Of a stretch of DNA of 64,000 nt, positions 41,828 to 49,621 are shown one piece after another. The DNA lies in NCBI RefSeq assembly GCF_009707865.1, contig NZ_WMBA01000044.1:1-64000 (forward strand). The letters are read 5' to 3'. Source of the stretch: Amycolatopsis pithecellobii. Lineage in GTDB: Bacteria > Actinomycetota > Actinomycetes > Mycobacteriales > Pseudonocardiaceae. Each line of letters begins with the position of its first letter. The stretch's first letter is position 1. The position numbers were made by a program, and so were the translations under genes. The notes beneath the pieces are model-generated. The model was given only the letters and a program-made list of their open reading frames with translations. It did no database searches and was not told the DNA's origin.

Positions 41828-41980
41828 GTGTATACGCAGATCAGCAGCGAGTTGGTCGACCCGACGAACTCCGGCCAGCGCCTGTCTGATGACCTGCGGG
41901 AACTGGCGCTGGATACCTCGGGAGGGCTCCTGCTGTATTTCGTCGGTCATGGGCTCCTGGCCCAGCAGGGATGCCCGTGA
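41828..41980 (+). pseudogene. Fragment of a caspase-like (C14) peptidase domain
   Basis: The frame from GTG 41828 reads 'VYTQISSELVDPTNSGQRLS' and 'DDLRELALDTSGGLLLYFVG' with 'HGLLAQQGCP', then two stop codons. 'SGGLLLYFVGHGLL' matches the His-containing motif of bacterial caspase-family peptidases. The catalytic Cys region that should follow, and the N-terminal part, are absent. Its stop overlaps the ATG of the next gene (TGATG), as if once translationally coupled. Confidence 0.6.
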
Positions 41981-43101
41981 TGAACCGGGGCTCGATCGTG
42001 CTCGGCGCCTTGTCGGTCGCGGCGTTCGCCGTAGTCCTGACCTGGCAGCCGACATCGGACTGGCAACGAATTGGATATCAGGCCCTCGCGCAGCTTTGGC
42101 TCCCACTCGGCTTGATCGCGGTCGTGATGTTCACCTATAAGCGTTTCCTCCATCGCCGGCTGACAACGGAACTCGCGAAACTCACTGGCCCCACAATCGT
42201 CGGTTCGATGCCTCCGCAACAAGTGATCGAATCCTTTTTGAGCTCCGTCTACGGCAGGAACGATGCCAACCGAGACGTTGTGGCCGGAATTCTCGGCGGC
42301 GACCTCACGACCATCAGCACGCGAACAGACGTACATTTGCGGTTGAGTGCCGTGAGTCACGACGTCTACCGCCTCCGCAACACCATTACATATCGCTTTC
42401 GCAAGAACGTCACGGCCAGCCATTTCATCGTGTTCGCAACCTCAGATGCGCGTCTCCGCGACGCGATAAGCTACGCTTGCGAATTCCCGTTGTTCGAATT
42501 ATGGTTCATCCCGGACGACTCCCTCTTCCAGCACGGGGTTGACAGCATGCTGGGAAAGGTCGAGATAGGCGTCGATTACCGCGACTACGACAACCAAGTG
42601 CATTCCCTCGGGTTCCGCGAACTTTCTCTGAAAGAAGTCAAGTTCCGGGAATGGTCTCGTTACCTGCCATTGTTTAGCGAGCCTGTTGGTTCGTTCCCCA
42701 GACAACACGCGCATGACTACCTGGGCAGTCTTCGCATCTTCGACTGCGACCTCGATACCATGATCGATGACGGCCCGCCGATTGAGTCGGTCGAGCGGCT
42801 GAGCGTTCGCCAGGCAGCACTGGAAAGGATCGACGAGGGAGCTTGCTATTGGCTGGCCCCTTATCCGTGCTATGTCGACCACATCAGCATCGATGTTCGC
42901 GAGCTCGACTTCGAGGGTTCCGGTGCCTGGGAATTCCTCGTGATGCCGTTCTGCTTCCGAGCGAGCAATGTCGCGAGTTCCTGGCTCCCTGCAGAGGAAA
43001 TGACGTCCGTAGAGCTGCGTTCATGGCTGCTTCCTGGGCATGGCGTCGCCTTGCTCTGGCGCGCTGCGAAGATGGACAGAGTGGTCGGCTCGGGCCCCTG
43101 A
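41980..43101 (+). CDS. Membrane-anchored protein coupled to the caspase-like fragment
   Basis: It starts at ATG 41980 in the overlap TGATGA (or ATG 41971), 373 residues. Two N-terminal membrane helices ('VLGALSVAAFAVVLTW', 'AQLWLPLGLIAVVMFTYKRF') are followed by a large cytoplasmic domain with strand-rich segments ('DVHLRLSAVSHDVYRLRNTI', 'FELWFIPDDSLFQHGVDSML'). I do not recognise the domain. It may be the partner of a lost caspase-type effector. Confidence 0.62.
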   Translation: MNRGSIVLGALSVAAFAVVLTWQPTSDWQRIGYQALAQLWLPLGLIAVVMFTYKRFLHRRLTTELAKLTGPTIVGSMPPQQVIESFLSSVYGRNDANRDVVAGILGGDLTTISTRTDVHLRLSAVSHDVYRLRNTITYRFRKNVTASHFIVFATSDARLRDAISYACEFPLFELWFIPDDSLFQHGVDSMLGKVEIGVDYRDYDNQVHSLGFRELSLKEVKFREWSRYLPLFSEPVGSFPRQHAHDYLGSLRIFDCDLDTMIDDGPPIESVERLSVRQAALERIDEGACYWLAPYPCYVDHISIDVRELDFEGSGAWEFLVMPFCFRASNVASSWLPAEEMTSVELRSWLLPGHGVALLWRAAKMDRVVGSGP

Positions 43102-43143
43102 CAGTAAGAGAAGGCGTCGAACGTGTTCAGAAATTTCTGACCA

Positions 43144-43521
43144 TTGAGCGTCACCTCCACGATGGCCCACGTCGGCACCTCGCTCTACGCGCCGTACGTC
43201 GCCAGCAAGTAGGCGTTGCGCGGGCTCACCAGGACCGCCGCGCTAGAGCTGGGTCGAGACGCCATCCGGGCCAACTCCATCCACCCCGGCGTCATCTCCA
43301 CCCCGTTGATCAACGAACCGATCGCCGGCCAGCCGCCCATCGCCGACTTCTACTCGCCCGAGCCGTACGCCATCCCCCGGATGGGCGCCCCGGCCGACAT
43401 CACCACACTCGTCCTCTACCTCACCTCGGCCGACGCCTCGTTCGTCGCGGGCTCTTGGTTCGTCGCGGACGGCGGGCTCCTGCTCGGTCCCGCCCTTCAG
43501 CCCGACGCGACGGCAGCCTGA
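43144..43521 (+). pseudogene. C-terminal part of an SDR oxidoreductase with a premature stop
   Basis: The frame reads 'SVTSTMAHVGTSLYAPYVAS' then K and a TAG (43210-43212), then 'ALRGLTRTAALELGRDAIRA', 'NSIHPGVISTPLINEP' and 'SADASFVAGSWFVADGGLLL'. This is the C-terminal half of a classical SDR (FabG/3-alpha-HSD type). The YxxxK pair (Y-V-A-S-K) is intact and the stop follows directly after its Lys. The Rossmann N-terminus is missing. A pseudogene. Confidence 0.78.
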
Positions 43522-43622
43522 CCGAATCACCAGCCGCCCTGAACGTTCCCGTCGCTTCACCGACGCCCCGGCGACCACACACCGTCACCTCCGCATTCCG
43601 GTTTCCAGCACCAGCGTGGTGA

Positions 43623-44489
43623 TTACCCGCGATGCGTCGTGGTCGGCGGCACGTGGACGGGGTGGCCGCTTCCCCACGGCGTGCAGTGGCGTTCTTCTGT
43701 TCGCTCCAAGCAGGCCCGCACATGGGAGTGCTGGTCGGCGGCGATCATCCGGGTCGGAAGATACGTGTCGGGGACGGTCGGGTCGGACACGCTGATCGTC
43801 TCGGCCTGGCCGCGTTCGTCGACCACCGATACACGGTCGCCGATGGCCGTGTGGGAGACCCGCGCCCACGCGGCTTGGCACTGGTCACTGATCCTCAGTT
43901 CGAGATAGGTCCCGTCGACTTGCAGGTCGGCGAAGGACGCGGCGTCCAGGCCGCAGGCCATGCCCTGCGCATCACCAGCGGTGCATTGTGTGCCACGGCA
44001 GCCCACCGTGTAGGTCGGAGCCGTACGACCGGACGGCGCGACGCCGGGGAGAACGCGAGGGAACGCCAGGGCCACGATCACGGCGATCACCGCACCTGTC
44101 ACCGCAATGGTGAGCACCAGGTTGTGGCGCCGCGGGCGGGAGAGCGAATCACGCTTCGGGTCTGCGGGGGTGCTCCTGGGTTCGGGCTCGGCAGTTGTGG
44201 GCAAGGGGACGGCGGCGCGGCCGCTCCATCGTGCCTCGGCCCGTTCCCACAGGGCGAGCAGTCGCTCGACCGGTTCCCCCGTCAACTGTGCGAGGTCCTT
44301 GACTGCGGGGCGGGGTGGCAACGCCGAACCGTTGAGGTAGCGCTCCCAGGATGACTTGCTGTAAGGGGTTTTGGCCGCGAGCTTCGCCAGGCTGAGGCCC
44401 GATCGATCCTTGAGTTCCCGCAGTTGGCCCACCAGGTAGGCGACTTCGGGGGCCAATGAGGCGGGCAGCGGCCGCCACGGGGCGGTCAT
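43623..44489 (-). CDS. HTH - membrane helix - DUF2690 protein
   Basis: It starts at ATG 44489 overlapping the preceding gene (ATGA), 288 residues. The N-terminal HTH is 'GQLRELKDRSGLSLAKLAAK' and 'TPYSKSSWERYLNGSALPPR'. One membrane helix follows ('LVLTIAVTGAVIAVIVALAF'), then an external domain with paired Cys: 'CRGTQCTAGDAQGMACGLDA' and 'YLELRISDQCQAAWARVS', the DUF2690 pattern. It could sense something at the cell surface and control genes. The paralog upstream has a different external domain. Confidence 0.78.
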   Translation of the reverse strand: MTAPWRPLPASLAPEVAYLVGQLRELKDRSGLSLAKLAAKTPYSKSSWERYLNGSALPPRPAVKDLAQLTGEPVERLLALWERAEARWSGRAAVPLPTTAEPEPRSTPADPKRDSLSRPRRHNLVLTIAVTGAVIAVIVALAFPRVLPGVAPSGRTAPTYTVGCRGTQCTAGDAQGMACGLDAASFADLQVDGTYLELRISDQCQAAWARVSHTAIGDRVSVVDERGQAETISVSDPTVPDTYLPTRMIAADQHSHVRACLERTEERHCTPWGSGHPVHVPPTTTHRG

Positions 44490-45214
44490 GAGCGCAGGAG
44501 GGCCCAGGTCTGCGGCCCTACGATCCCGTCGGCCGGTATGCCGGCCGCGGTCTGCAACTGCTTGACGGCCTGCTCGGTGTGCTGCCCGAACAGTCCGTCG
44601 ATCCGTCCTGGGTCGAGGCTGCGGTGGACGAGCAGGCACTGCACCTCGACCACGTCCTCGCTGCCCCCATTGAGCGCGACCAACTGATCCGATGTGGTGC
44701 TGTGTCCGGCATACAGACGCCCGTCGCGTGTGGTGTAGACGCAGGTATAGCCCGCTGGCAGCGCCGGCGCCGCCGCCGAAGCCGACGTGGGCGCCGATGA
44801 GCCGCCGCCAACGGACAGCCACGCCGCGAGGCCCGCGCCGACCGCCACCGCAACCGCCACGGACGCTGCCACGACGATCCAGCGCCGACGCCCCTGTTCC
44901 GCCTCGGCGTCCGTCGTCGCGCTCGCGGGCTTGGCGTCCGCCATCGTATGGCGGACGCCCTGGCCAGCCAGCTCCCACAGCGCCAGCAGCGGTGACGGGT
45001 CGGCCCCAGCCAGCAGCCCCAGCGCTTCGACAGCCTGCCGTGGCGGCGGCGCCATGCCATTGAGATACCGATCCCACGACGACTTGCTGTAGGCCGTTTT
45101 CCGCGCCAGTGTCGCCGTGCTGATCCCCATCTGGTCCTTCAACTCACGCAAACGGACCACCAGTTCCCGCACCTGCGGCCCAAGACCGGCAGGCAACGGT
45201 TTCCACCGAGCCAT
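44486..45214 (-). CDS. HTH - membrane helix - peptidoglycan-binding protein
   Basis: I use ATG 45214 (GGGTGGG upstream), 242 residues. The HTH 'VVRLRELKDQMGISTATLAR' and 'KTAYSKSSWDRYLNGMAPPP' is nearly the same as in the next gene. Then follow a helix 'RRWIVVAASVAVAVAVGAGL' and an external PG_binding_1-like domain ('PGRIDGLFGQHTEQAVKQLQ', 'TAAGIPADGIVGPQTWALLR'). Tandem genes with the same HTH but different sensors suggest two wall-monitoring regulators. They are divergent from a secreted-protein gene at 45501. Confidence 0.8.
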   Translation of the reverse strand: MARWKPLPAGLGPQVRELVVRLRELKDQMGISTATLARKTAYSKSSWDRYLNGMAPPPRQAVEALGLLAGADPSPLLALWELAGQGVRHTMADAKPASATTDAEAEQGRRRWIVVAASVAVAVAVGAGLAAWLSVGGGSSAPTSASAAAPALPAGYTCVYTTRDGRLYAGHSTTSDQLVALNGGSEDVVEVQCLLVHRSLDPGRIDGLFGQHTEQAVKQLQTAAGIPADGIVGPQTWALLRS

Positions 45215-45500
45215 ATTCCCACCCGTCAATAAGACTCAGCCTTATTCGGTTCTCCACAAATACCTACTCCGCTCACGGGCAAGATGAACCGCTCCTGCTC
45301 GCAAACCACCCATTCAGCCCCCTCCGCATCCCGCCAATGCCTCACCTCATTGCGCTTCGCCGCAGGTCAGAGGGTGGGACGTCCCGCGTTGCACCACACT
45401 GCGCGGCTGGTCTCGCGCCGACTGAGCCCTCTCCACACGATGGGACAAGCGGCGCGGCCACCCCCGCGCCGCCTCACCACCAACGAAAGGGAATCCAATC

Positions 45501-45968
45501 ATGAATACACGCAGGCGAATCACGCTCGGGCTGGCGACCCTTGCCCTCACCGGTGGCCTGGCCATCGCAGGTGGGGCCGCCGCGAGCGCTGCTCCAACAG
45601 CTACCGCCGCCGCGGCCAGCACGGACGACGGGACGGTCACCTCGCAATCCGGCTGGAGCACGACGATCTCGGCCGCCTACCTCAACTCCCATCACAAGAA
45701 GTGGGTCTCCAGCACGTTCGTGCCCCCGGCCGGTGGTGTCGTCGGCGGGTTCCGGTGCTGGAACAACGGGGACGGTGGAAAGGCCCGACTGCGGATCTAC
45801 AACGTGGAGACCCATCAGTGGATCGGCGACAGCGGCTACCAGGACTGCAACTACCGGTACAAGTACGTGTCCGCCGACAAATACCGCCCCGGTCAAGGAC
45901 TTCGGTTCGTGTTGCAGGCACAGGGCAACGCTCACACGACCCGCGTGGCCGAGGAAACGGCTCCGTAG
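45501..45968 (+). CDS. Small secreted protein
   Basis: A 155-residue protein (GAAAGGG upstream) with a classic signal peptide: 'RRRITLGLATLALTGGLAIA' and Ala-rich, cleaved near 'ASAAPTA'. The mature part is about 115 residues with two Cys ('FRCWNNGDGGKARLRIYN', 'YQDCNYRYKYV') that could pair, and many Tyr/Trp residues. No family is recognised. It faces the two HTH-membrane proteins and may be their target, judged by position only. Confidence 0.72.
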   Translation: MNTRRRITLGLATLALTGGLAIAGGAAASAAPTATAAAASTDDGTVTSQSGWSTTISAAYLNSHHKKWVSSTFVPPAGGVVGGFRCWNNGDGGKARLRIYNVETHQWIGDSGYQDCNYRYKYVSADKYRPGQGLRFVLQAQGNAHTTRVAEETAP

Positions 45969-46108
45969 ACATTTAAGTTGCGTTCTTCGCACACGCCGCC
46001 TGGCGGCACGAGCACGGCGACGACGACGGAACCCGCCCGCGCATCTACTCCGATGTCGGTGAACTCGCCCGCCGTCACCGCAGGGCTTCGCCGTCAGGCG
46101 CGTATGCT

Positions 46109-46124
46109 TCGAACATAGGTTCGA
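46109..46124. promoter_or_regulatory. SOS box (LexA site) TCGAACATAGGTTCGA
   Basis: A perfect match to the actinobacterial LexA consensus TCGAAC-N4-GTTCGA, about 73 bases before the start of the dnaE2 fragment. DnaE2 is SOS-controlled in mycobacteria, so the box belongs to this promoter. Confidence 0.82.
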
Positions 46125-46196
46125 TCGCTGCTGGCTTCCCCTCGGCAGCTCGGTGCCGGTGACGTGTGTGCCGGTGAGGTGCGGAGGGAAGGGCTG

Positions 46197-46539
46197 GTGG
46201 CGTTCAACGCGGGTCCGGGCACGTCGTGGTCGGAGCTGGAGGGCAAACTGTCGGGCCGCCCGGGGGCGGTCGGCGGGGCCGGGGCCGACAGTCCGACGTC
46301 GCGGCGCAAGCGGGACGGGTACGTACCGCCGCCGGATTTGCTGCAGGCCCGGATGCCGGACAACGTGCCGGCGGCGCGGGTGCCGTATGCCGAGCTGCAT
46401 GTGCATTCGAACTTCAGCTTCCTTGATGGTGCGAGCCACCCCGAGGAACTCGTGGAGGAGGCGTCCCGGCTCGGGTTGGACGCGATCGCGCTGACTGATC
46501 ATGACGGGATGTACGGGGCGGTGCGATTCGCCGAGGACG
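46197..46539 (+). pseudogene. dnaE2: N-terminal fragment of error-prone DNA polymerase DnaE2
   Basis: It starts at GTG 46197 (GGAGGGAAGG upstream). The sequence reads 'DGYVPPPDLLQARMPDNVPA', 'YAELHVHSNFSFLDGASHPE' and 'ELVEEASRLGLDAIALTDHD' up to 'GMYGAVRFAE': the beginning of the PHP domain of DnaE2/DnaE. After this the reading frame continues as Gly/Arg-rich junk. Over 900 residues are missing, so it cannot be a polymerase. The promoter with its SOS box is intact. Confidence 0.82.
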
Positions 46540-47268
46540 AGTGTCCAGGAGGGGTGGGCAGTCGGGCAGGAGAGGACGGCGGCGCCACCGCCGAGGAGGT
46601 AGAGCGCCACCCGAGTCCGCGGGGTTGGCGTGGTTACCGGGTCCGGCGGCCGGTGGTGGCTGTGGCTAATCGCAGCGTCCTTCGTCGCGTCGTCGTCCCT
46701 CGGCCGGTTGGCCGAGGGACGACGAGGAACGCTCGGCTCCTCGGTCAAGGGCAAGCGGCTTTCAGGTGCTTCGGCCGTCTTGAGCGCGTTCGGGGAGGCG
46801 CCGCTGGTAGCACTGCCGGAACGGCTCGCCCGCGAGCCCACGCGAGCAGGCGACCGCCGCAGGTCGGTCCTCGAGCATGAACAACATCCCGACGACAACG
46901 ACGCTCTCCGCGCCCGCCAACGGCGCCGCCGTGGCGCGCGATGACGCACCGTCAAAGACAGGCCACCGTAACCAACACACCGACGACCGAAGCCGCAGCA
47001 CCATTCGACGGCGTCCGTTCGCCCACGCCTACAGCGCTAATTTCCGTGCGCATGCCCAATCGCAGAACCGTCCGAAGAACACCCAGTCGGGTGAACGCGC
47101 TGGGGCAGTTTTGGGTGACCCCGTTTCAAATGGGGTCATCGGCCGCCCCAGTTTTGCCCCAGTTACTGAAGGGTAACTTAATAAAGCCCACCATGGACGA
47201 AAGTTTCGCCGACCTAAAAACACTGCCCGACCTGCGGAAACCGCAGTGCTGGGCGATCATGAAACCTG
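46540..47268. other. Non-coding region after the dnaE2 fragment
   Basis: No supported gene. Long frames here (both strands) lack protein character, and those ending near 47340 include the complement of the tRNA. It contains a perfect 15-bp hairpin at 46691-46724 and an AT-richer stretch near 47160-47220. It probably represents insertion or deletion junctions next to the tRNA. Confidence 0.45.
46691..46724. repeat. Perfect 15-bp inverted repeat
   Basis: CGTCGTCCCTCGGCC pairs with GGCCGAGGGACGACG across a GGTT loop. There is no T run and no gene ending nearby, so it may be a terminator remnant or part of a mobile element end. Confidence 0.5.
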
Positions 47269-47341
47269 TGGAGCTAAGGGGACTCGAACCCCTGACCCCC
47301 TCACTGCCAGTGAGGTGCGCTACCAGCTGCGCCATAGCCCC
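47269..47341 (-). tRNA. tRNA-Ala (anticodon GGC)
   Basis: A 73-base cloverleaf on the minus strand. The acceptor stem GGGGCTA pairs with TAGCTCC, the anticodon arm CCTCA-CTGGCAG-TGAGG gives anticodon GGC, and the T-loop has GGTTCGAGTCC. No encoded CCA is seen; the discriminator base is A. tRNA genes are frequent integration sites, and this one lies at the right side of the accessory region. Confidence 0.93.
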
Positions 47342-47403
47342 GCGAACGGAGTGAACTCCGCGTCGTGTCTGTGCATACGCTACATGAACCCGCGCGCCCG
47401 CTT

Positions 47404-47435
47404 GCGCGGGGGTCCCGCATGAGGAACCCCCGCGC
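47404..47435. terminator. Terminator-like hairpin after the dsbA-like gene
   Basis: GCGCGGGGGTCC (47404-47415) pairs with GGAACCCCCGCGC (47423-47435) with one bulged base and a seven-base loop. It lies directly past the stop of the leftward gene at 47445. Confidence 0.65.
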
Positions 47436-47444
47436 GGGCGGGGC

Positions 47445-48227
47445 TCACGGCTGCGTGACGAGTTTCGTGACCCAGTCCGGCTGGGTCCAGTCGATCTGGG
47501 CGCCGTTGTGCAGCACGGTCGGCGTGCCCTGGAACGACGGGTCGGCCGAGATCTTCGCCAGCGCGTCGTTCAGCTGCTGGTTGTAGGTCGCCCCGTTGAC
47601 GCACGTCGCGAACTCCGGGGCGGTGATCCCCAGGTCCTGGCCCAGTTTGATCAGCTGCGCGTTGTCGTACCCGCGTTGCCCTTCCTCGGGTTGCTTCGCG
47701 AACAGGCTGTCGTGGAACGGGGTGAACTTGCCCTGGTCGGCGGCGCACAAGGCGGCGTTTCCCGAGGCCAGCGAGTAGCCAGGCGGGTCGGAACGGCTGT
47801 TCAGCAGCGGGATCATGTGGTAGCTGACCTGCAGGTTCCCCGCCGTGATCTGCTGCTCCAGCTGCGCCCCGTACGCCTTCTGCAGCTGCCCGCAGTACGG
47901 GCACAGAAAGTCCGCGTACACATCGATCTTCGCCTTCGCGTCCGGCTTGCCCGACACCACCACCGCACCCTGGCGCTCACTCGGCGTGTCCAGCGACGCG
48001 TTCGTGGTCACCGGCGGGATCGCTTGCCCCACAGTCTGGTTCTTCGACGAATTGGTCCAGATGACCCCGCCGATCACGAGTGCGGCCAGCACCACCACCG
48101 CGACGGCCACCACGATCGTCCGGCGGTTGCCCGACGAGCCTCGTGCCTGTGCGACCGCTCGTGCGCCCGCCGCTTGCCGCTGCCGGCGCTCGCGTTCGGA
48201 TCGCTTCGCTCCACCCACTTGTCTCAA
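47445..48227 (-). CDS. Membrane-anchored DsbA-family thiol-disulfide oxidoreductase
   Basis: A 260-residue protein with a basic N-terminus, one membrane anchor ('IVVAVAVVVLAALVIGGVIW') and an external thioredoxin-fold domain with the active-site 'ADFLCPYCGQLQKAYG' (CPYC). Other family marks are 'FHDSLFAKQPEEGQRGYDNA' and 'DPSFQGTPTVLHNG', where the cis-Pro is in 'GTPT'. It would oxidise or isomerise disulfides in secreted proteins. It overlaps the MauE-like gene upstream (ATGA at 48224), suggesting a redox pair. Confidence 0.88.
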   Translation of the reverse strand: MRQVGGAKRSERERRQRQAAGARAVAQARGSSGNRRTIVVAVAVVVLAALVIGGVIWTNSSKNQTVGQAIPPVTTNASLDTPSERQGAVVVSGKPDAKAKIDVYADFLCPYCGQLQKAYGAQLEQQITAGNLQVSYHMIPLLNSRSDPPGYSLASGNAALCAADQGKFTPFHDSLFAKQPEEGQRGYDNAQLIKLGQDLGITAPEFATCVNGATYNQQLNDALAKISADPSFQGTPTVLHNGAQIDWTQPDWVTKLVTQP

Positions 48228-48733
48228 GCCCTTTCTGTTTCACGCACAGCCGGTTCCGTCTCCCGTGGACGAAGCCACCCGTCCACCGCCAGCCGCGTGC
48301 GGGGGCGCCGGATCAGCCATCCCGCCAGCACGAGAAAGCCCAGGTCACGGGCGATTTCCTGCGGGTACTGCGTCTGCCCGGCTGCGACCTGACCACCGCC
48401 GCCGAAACAGCCGCAGTCGATGGTGAGCCCTCGCGCCCATGACTGGGACACCCCGACGATGAACAACACCAGCAGGATCGCGGACACGACCGCCACCGAC
48501 CTCGTCAGCAACCCCGCCAGCGCGAGCACCCCGAGCGCCAGTTCCAGCAGCGGCAACGCGGTGGCCACCGGATGCAGCAGGGCATCGGGCAGCACCTCGT
48601 AGGCCTTGACCGCGAGGTAGGTCTGCCCGGGATCGGCGAGTTTGATCGCCCCCGACGTGAGCCAGACAGCGGCCAGGCCGAGCCGTACGAAAGTCCCGAC
48701 TGTGTCGAGAACGGCTTGGGAAGGTCGGAACAC
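48224..48733 (-). CDS. MauE/DoxX-like membrane protein
   Basis: A 169-residue protein with four membrane helices ('VRLGLAAVWLTSGAIKLADP', 'PLLELALGVLALAGLLTRSV', 'VAVVSAILLVLFIVGVSQSW', 'LGFLVLAGWLIRR') and a conserved CGC in 'LTIDCGCFGGGGQV'. The MauE/DoxX family works with thiol-disulfide enzymes, and here it precedes a DsbA-like gene, so a membrane partner role is likely. Confidence 0.85.
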   Translation of the reverse strand: MFRPSQAVLDTVGTFVRLGLAAVWLTSGAIKLADPGQTYLAVKAYEVLPDALLHPVATALPLLELALGVLALAGLLTRSVAVVSAILLVLFIVGVSQSWARGLTIDCGCFGGGGQVAAGQTQYPQEIARDLGFLVLAGWLIRRPRTRLAVDGWLRPRETEPAVRETERA

Positions 48734-48802
48734 ACGCCTAGGCTATCGGCGCGCCCTGAGAAAACTGTGAGTTCAGGCAATCAGGACGGAGGGGAGGACT
48801 CG

Positions 48803-49621
48803 GTGCCGCTCGTTCGAGTGATCGCCGCCCTCCTCTTGCTCGCCGGGCTCGTCGCGTGCTCCTCCCATGCCCCCGGCACGCTGCTGCACCAGGCCGACAG
48901 CGGCCGGCTGACCATCGGGATCCGCTTTGACCAGCCCGGTCTCGCCGAACACACCCTCGACGGCCGGTTCACCGGGTTCGACGTGGACGTGGCCGAGTAT
49001 GTCGCGGGAGCGCTCGGCGTGCCGCCGTCGGGCATCACCTGGCGGGAAACGACCTCCTCTACCCGGGAGACCGATCTCACGTCGGGCACCGTCGACCTGG
49101 TCGTCGCGACGTACTCCATCACCGACGCGCGCAAGGAAGTCATCTCCTTCGCCGGACCCTACTTCGAGACCGGGCAGGATCTGCTCGTGCGACGCTCCGA
49201 CAACACCATCACCGGGCCCGAGACGCTCAACGGCCGCCGCCTGTGCTCGGTCGCCGGTTCGACGCCCGCCCAGGAGGTCAAGGCCCGCTTCGCGCAGGCG
49301 GTAGAACTGGTGGAATACCCGCGTTATCCGGACTGCGTCACGGCTTTGCTCGCCGGCCAGGTCGACGCGATCACCACCGACGGGGTCATCCTCGCCGGTT
49401 ATGTAACCCAGAATCCCGAACTGCTCAAGGTGGTCGGGAAACCGTTCTCCACCGAGCGCTACGGAATCGGCCTTCGCAAGAACGACCCCGATGGACAACG
49501 CGCGCTGAACGACGCCATCCAGCGCATGATCAGCAGCGGTAGCTGGCTGGATTCGTTGCGTACCAACCTCGGCCCATCCGGCTACCCGTTGCCCGTCCCA
49601 CCTGCCGTGACCGAACGATGA
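48803..49621 (+). CDS. Glutamate/polar amino-acid-type ABC substrate-binding lipoprotein
   Basis: I choose GTG 48803 (GGAGGGGAGGA upstream), 272 residues. It has a lipoprotein signal with lipobox 'LLAGLVACSS', then a periplasmic-binding fold: 'GRLTIGIRFDQPGLAEHTLD', 'RFTGFDVDVAEYVAGALGVP', 'LTSGTVDLVVATYSITDARK' and 'GIGLRKNDPDGQRALND'. No permease or ATPase is adjacent, so it may act with a distant transporter or as a sensor. Its stop overlaps the hrpB start (ATGA). Confidence 0.85.
   Translation: MPLVRVIAALLLLAGLVACSSHAPGTLLHQADSGRLTIGIRFDQPGLAEHTLDGRFTGFDVDVAEYVAGALGVPPSGITWRETTSSTRETDLTSGTVDLVVATYSITDARKEVISFAGPYFETGQDLLVRRSDNTITGPETLNGRRLCSVAGSTPAQEVKARFAQAVELVEYPRYPDCVTALLAGQVDAITTDGVILAGYVTQNPELLKVVGKPFSTERYGIGLRKNDPDGQRALNDAIQRMISSGSWLDSLRTNLGPSGYPLPVPPAVTER

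Noticed and set aside
45474-46955. 493-codon minus-strand frame over the secreted protein and dnaE2 fragment
   Set aside because: Antisense to a signal-peptide protein and to a recognisable PHP domain; no domain or ribosome site of its own.
47126-47335. Minus-strand ORF 'MAQLVAHLTGSEGVRG...' covering the tRNA
   Set aside because: It is the translated tRNA-Ala gene, a common annotation artefact.
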